Source of the DNA: Carallia brachiata
Taxonomy: Eukaryota; Streptophyta; Magnoliopsida; Malpighiales; Rhizophoraceae
Direction: 5' to 3'
Assembly: GCA_021464245.1 (NCBI GenBank)
Contig: JADCRB010000042.1
Coordinates: 1,240,001 to 1,304,000 of the forward strand
DNA length: 64,000 bases
The first letter of the stretch is position 1. Each line of letters opens with the position of its first letter. The position numbers and the translations under genes were made by a program. Below are positions 61,201 through 64,000 of the stretch, piece by piece. Below the pieces are notes generated by a model. It ran no database searches and was not told the DNA's origin. It worked only from the letters and a program-made list of their open reading frames with translations.

Positions 61201-64000
61201 AAAACACGTTGGATCACCAACTAAATTATTATTTAAAATAGTATAGATATAAGATTGGTAGTATGGCTCTGATGTGTAGGCAATTTTGGGCATTATCACA
61301 CGCAACGCTAACTAACAAGGGGTTAGTTTGGGAATTTGATTGCACAGAAGATGAATACGATTTGAATACAAATTTTTTTGTTTATCATAATTATTGATTA
61401 TTATCAATGATTTATGATTGGGTTCAACTCCCTTAGACAAATTGACAACGTACGTTGTCATTTTGTGGATACACTAAAAAATATTGTTTAGATTTTTTTT
61501 TTTTATATTAAGAAAGTTAGAAGACTATAAATTTAGACTTGATATTTCTAATTTCAAAATAATCTAAACAGATGCAATCCTGCTTATCTTGTAAATTCTC
61601 TCTTCTTATATTACGTGACTTTGAATTTAAGACGTATAGTTTAGAAGTTTAGATTTCTAACCAATTTGATGTATGGATTTAGAGATACGTTTATTTCTTG
61701 TTTTCTAGAAAACCAATTTGATTGACTCATAAATAAAATTATATTTTTGAAATTTTAATTTAACACTATAAAATCTATATTGTGGAAAAAAAGAAAAATT
61801 CTTAAATGTACCTTGTTATTCACATATTTTTTTTTAAGAAAAATTAAATTGAATGCGTGCAAACTATTTTCACTTTAATGTAGAACATTACACCCGTTAT
61901 CTGACTATATGCTGCATTTATGTTAACTTGAAAGTTTAAGTTGCTTTCATAAATAAGACGACAAAATTTAGCTATGTCTCCAATTTTAAGATATTATAAT
62001 GAGATTCCAATTTTTAACGCAAAGCTCGAGAATTAACCGCAGCATTGAACTAAATTAATGAATGTTAGACCTTGAGATTCAAGCGTACAAATGTCCCTAC
62101 AAGAAAAACGTACCATATTGTAGAAAATTTAAATTTATAATATCCCGTCGTGCAATAATAAATAAATAATTACTTAAAATAATAATTTAGATGATAATTT
62201 AATATATATTCTACGTACTCGACTCACGTTTAAATCCTTGCGCTAACATTTATCCTTTATAATTAAACATATGAATATCTTCGCTCAAATTGGACTTGAA
62301 AGATTGGTGAGTTAGGTGTTAGGTTTCAAATTCGACAATTACTGTAATATATTATGGCGAAGTTACTCTTAAATTTATTGGTGCTCGGGTGGTGGGTCAT
62401 CTTTATAGAAAGGTTAAATAAAAATGTCAATAAATGATATTTGATCTCGTTTCATCAGTATAATAATTAATATACCTATAAATTTTTTTTTGTTAAATAA
62501 ATAAATAATATATATACAGGCACGCGACATCCCAAATTAGTTATTGTGACGCAGTAAAGTAGGGAGAGGGACAAGCCGCCCTTTTTTTCTCGTCGCGAGA
62601 GAGTCCAAAGCCATAAAATGATGTGGTCGTAACTTTTAAGGAGTGTTTTGGTTAGTTTTGGAAGGGAGTATTTGTATTTTATTTTTAAAATGTAAAAAGA
62701 TAAATAATTTGTAAATTTTGTTGTACTGTTATTTGATTTAATTTATTTTTTTATTCAACTATTTAAAAGTAATTGGTTGAAAAATAGTTTAAAGTTATTT
62801 TTTATTATTTTTTAGAATATTTTTTACTTTTTAATATTAATAATAATTTATAAAAACTAAATTATCCTCAAAAAATATTTATAAAAATTTACTATTTTTT
62901 TTACTTGTCACATGAATTAGATTTGTTAGTTGTTACTCTATTTCATAAATATTTATGTACACCTAATATTTTCATTTTTCAATAATTTTTAAATAATATT
63001 TTTTCACTTGAAATTTTCACTACTATTGACACTTAAAAAAAATCTCAAATATTATAATTTCTTACTTTATCGTAAATATTAATAATTTTTTTGAAAAAAT
63101 TAAAAATTAAGTGAGAAAATTCTCAATGTTATTTAAAGAATGCTCATCCTAAAAAAAAATTATAAAATATAAAAAAATTGTTAAAATGATATATTAATAT
63201 AAATAAAATATTTAAATTAACCATTTAATTATTCAACGACAACAGCAAAATACAAAATTAATCAACAATTAGTAATAACTTCAATACTTTTTTTAACAAC
63301 CAACAACAAAAAATAATAATAAACAATCAACAATTAGTAATAACAATTAATAACAGCAATATCAAAAATATAAACCAAACAAGCCCTTAATATGTTGTCC
63401 ATTAAGAATTATTTAACTTCTTAGGTTGAATAATTTTTTGGCATAATATCAAAATTTGGACATATTCTTTAGTAGTGTTTTAGTCCACTAAACTTATCTT
63501 TCATTTACACTTTCAACTCATTTGATTTTTACATTAAATGACGTTCATATAAACTGTTATTAGACCTTACTCAATAACTTAATCTTTTGAATTGAGTTGA
63601 ATAACTTAATCAAATAAAAAAAACACTTAATCTTTTGAATTAAATAATTTCTTCAGAATCGTCAGTTTTCGTTTACACTAATAAATTACGTCAAATATCT
63701 TTGTACAGTAAAGTATTAAAAGTTTGTAACTCAAATAATATTGAAAATATGCCAACAAAAAGTAAATTAGAAATTCAAATGTTTGACTTTTTTAACTATT
63801 CTTCTCTCTCAACTAATTAATTTAGATCTAAGAAAATTAAAAACAAAGGGAAAAAAAAAATGCATTAAGCCTATTGGGGAAGATATTATTGATTGAGTTG
63901 TAAAAATAAAGAGGGTAGGGCATCACGCAACGAGGAACCGGCAGACAATGTCCGTACCATGAAAGGGGGAAAAACAGCAAAGGCCCACCCGCTGTGGCAA
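58240..64000. other. AT-rich intergenic DNA, no gene found
   Basis: The first 250 bp are the ACR promoter and leader, including CAACA/CGCAA pentamer repeats at 58461-58490 and a GA run at 58573-58588. Further on there is a CA/TA microsatellite at about 60089-60126. From 61 kb onward the DNA is very AT-rich. The last 100 bases (63900-64000) become GC-balanced, which may mark the approach of a gene beyond the window. No frame resembles a known protein. Confidence 0.5.

Overview
The window is nuclear DNA from a flowering plant, most likely a eudicot. The intergenic DNA is very AT-rich, genes are split by short GT-AG introns, and the families present are plant-specific or plant-typed: a CC-type glutaredoxin, a SAUR, a four-ACT ACR protein, an IQ+BAG co-chaperone, a lumenal chloroplast cyclophilin and an F-box/FBD protein. 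The gene sequences look rosid-like (my closest mental matches are woody rosids such as Citrus), but I cannot fix the species from sequence alone.

Layout. 1-4.2 kb: AT-rich, no convincing gene. 4.3-4.7 kb (+): ROXY-type glutaredoxin. 4.7-9.7 kb: intergenic. 9.7-10.25 kb (+): SAUR gene with a single-base frame break. 10.3-15.1 kb: intergenic, with SINE-like repeats and a long imperfect hairpin near 13.1 kb. 15.1-16.3 kb (-): intronless IQ/BAG-domain gene with a heat-shock-element promoter. 19.6-27.2 kb (+): 11-exon GYF-domain gene of the EXA1/PSIG1 class with two single-base frame breaks. 27.85-31.2 kb (-): 10-exon amidohydrolase-2 gene, tail to tail with the GYF gene. 32.8-35.8 kb (+): 7-exon chloroplast CYP20-2-like cyclophilin. 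37.5-38.9 kb (+): a damaged proline-rich gene whose 5'-UTR intron holds five copies of a ~130-bp tandem repeat. 39.07-40.66 kb: an intact 1.6-kb non-autonomous copia-type LTR element with target-site duplication. 43.5-44.3 kb: a purine-only minisatellite. 46.3-48.1 kb (+): F-box gene with a frame break; its FBD-encoding 3' segment occurs twice downstream (49.5-50.3 and 51.8-52.8 kb). 55.5-58.2 kb (-): 7-exon ACR-type ACT-repeat gene. 58.3-64 kb: AT-rich, no gene found.

How the genes relate. This is ordinary plant gene order; the neighbours are unrelated housekeeping and regulatory genes, not a pathway cluster. The most striking pattern is that five coding positions in four loci are broken by exactly one base, with conserved coding continuing immediately in another frame. 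Four other genes (BAG, amidohydrolase, CYP20-2, ACR) read through perfectly. Either the assembly carries residual single-base indels or several alleles are freshly broken; read mapping would decide. I found no convincing new multi-gene system. The items most worth a second look are the frame breaks, the splice-site-bearing tandem repeat, the hairpin near 13.1 kb, the mini-LTR element and the heat-shock promoter on the BAG gene.
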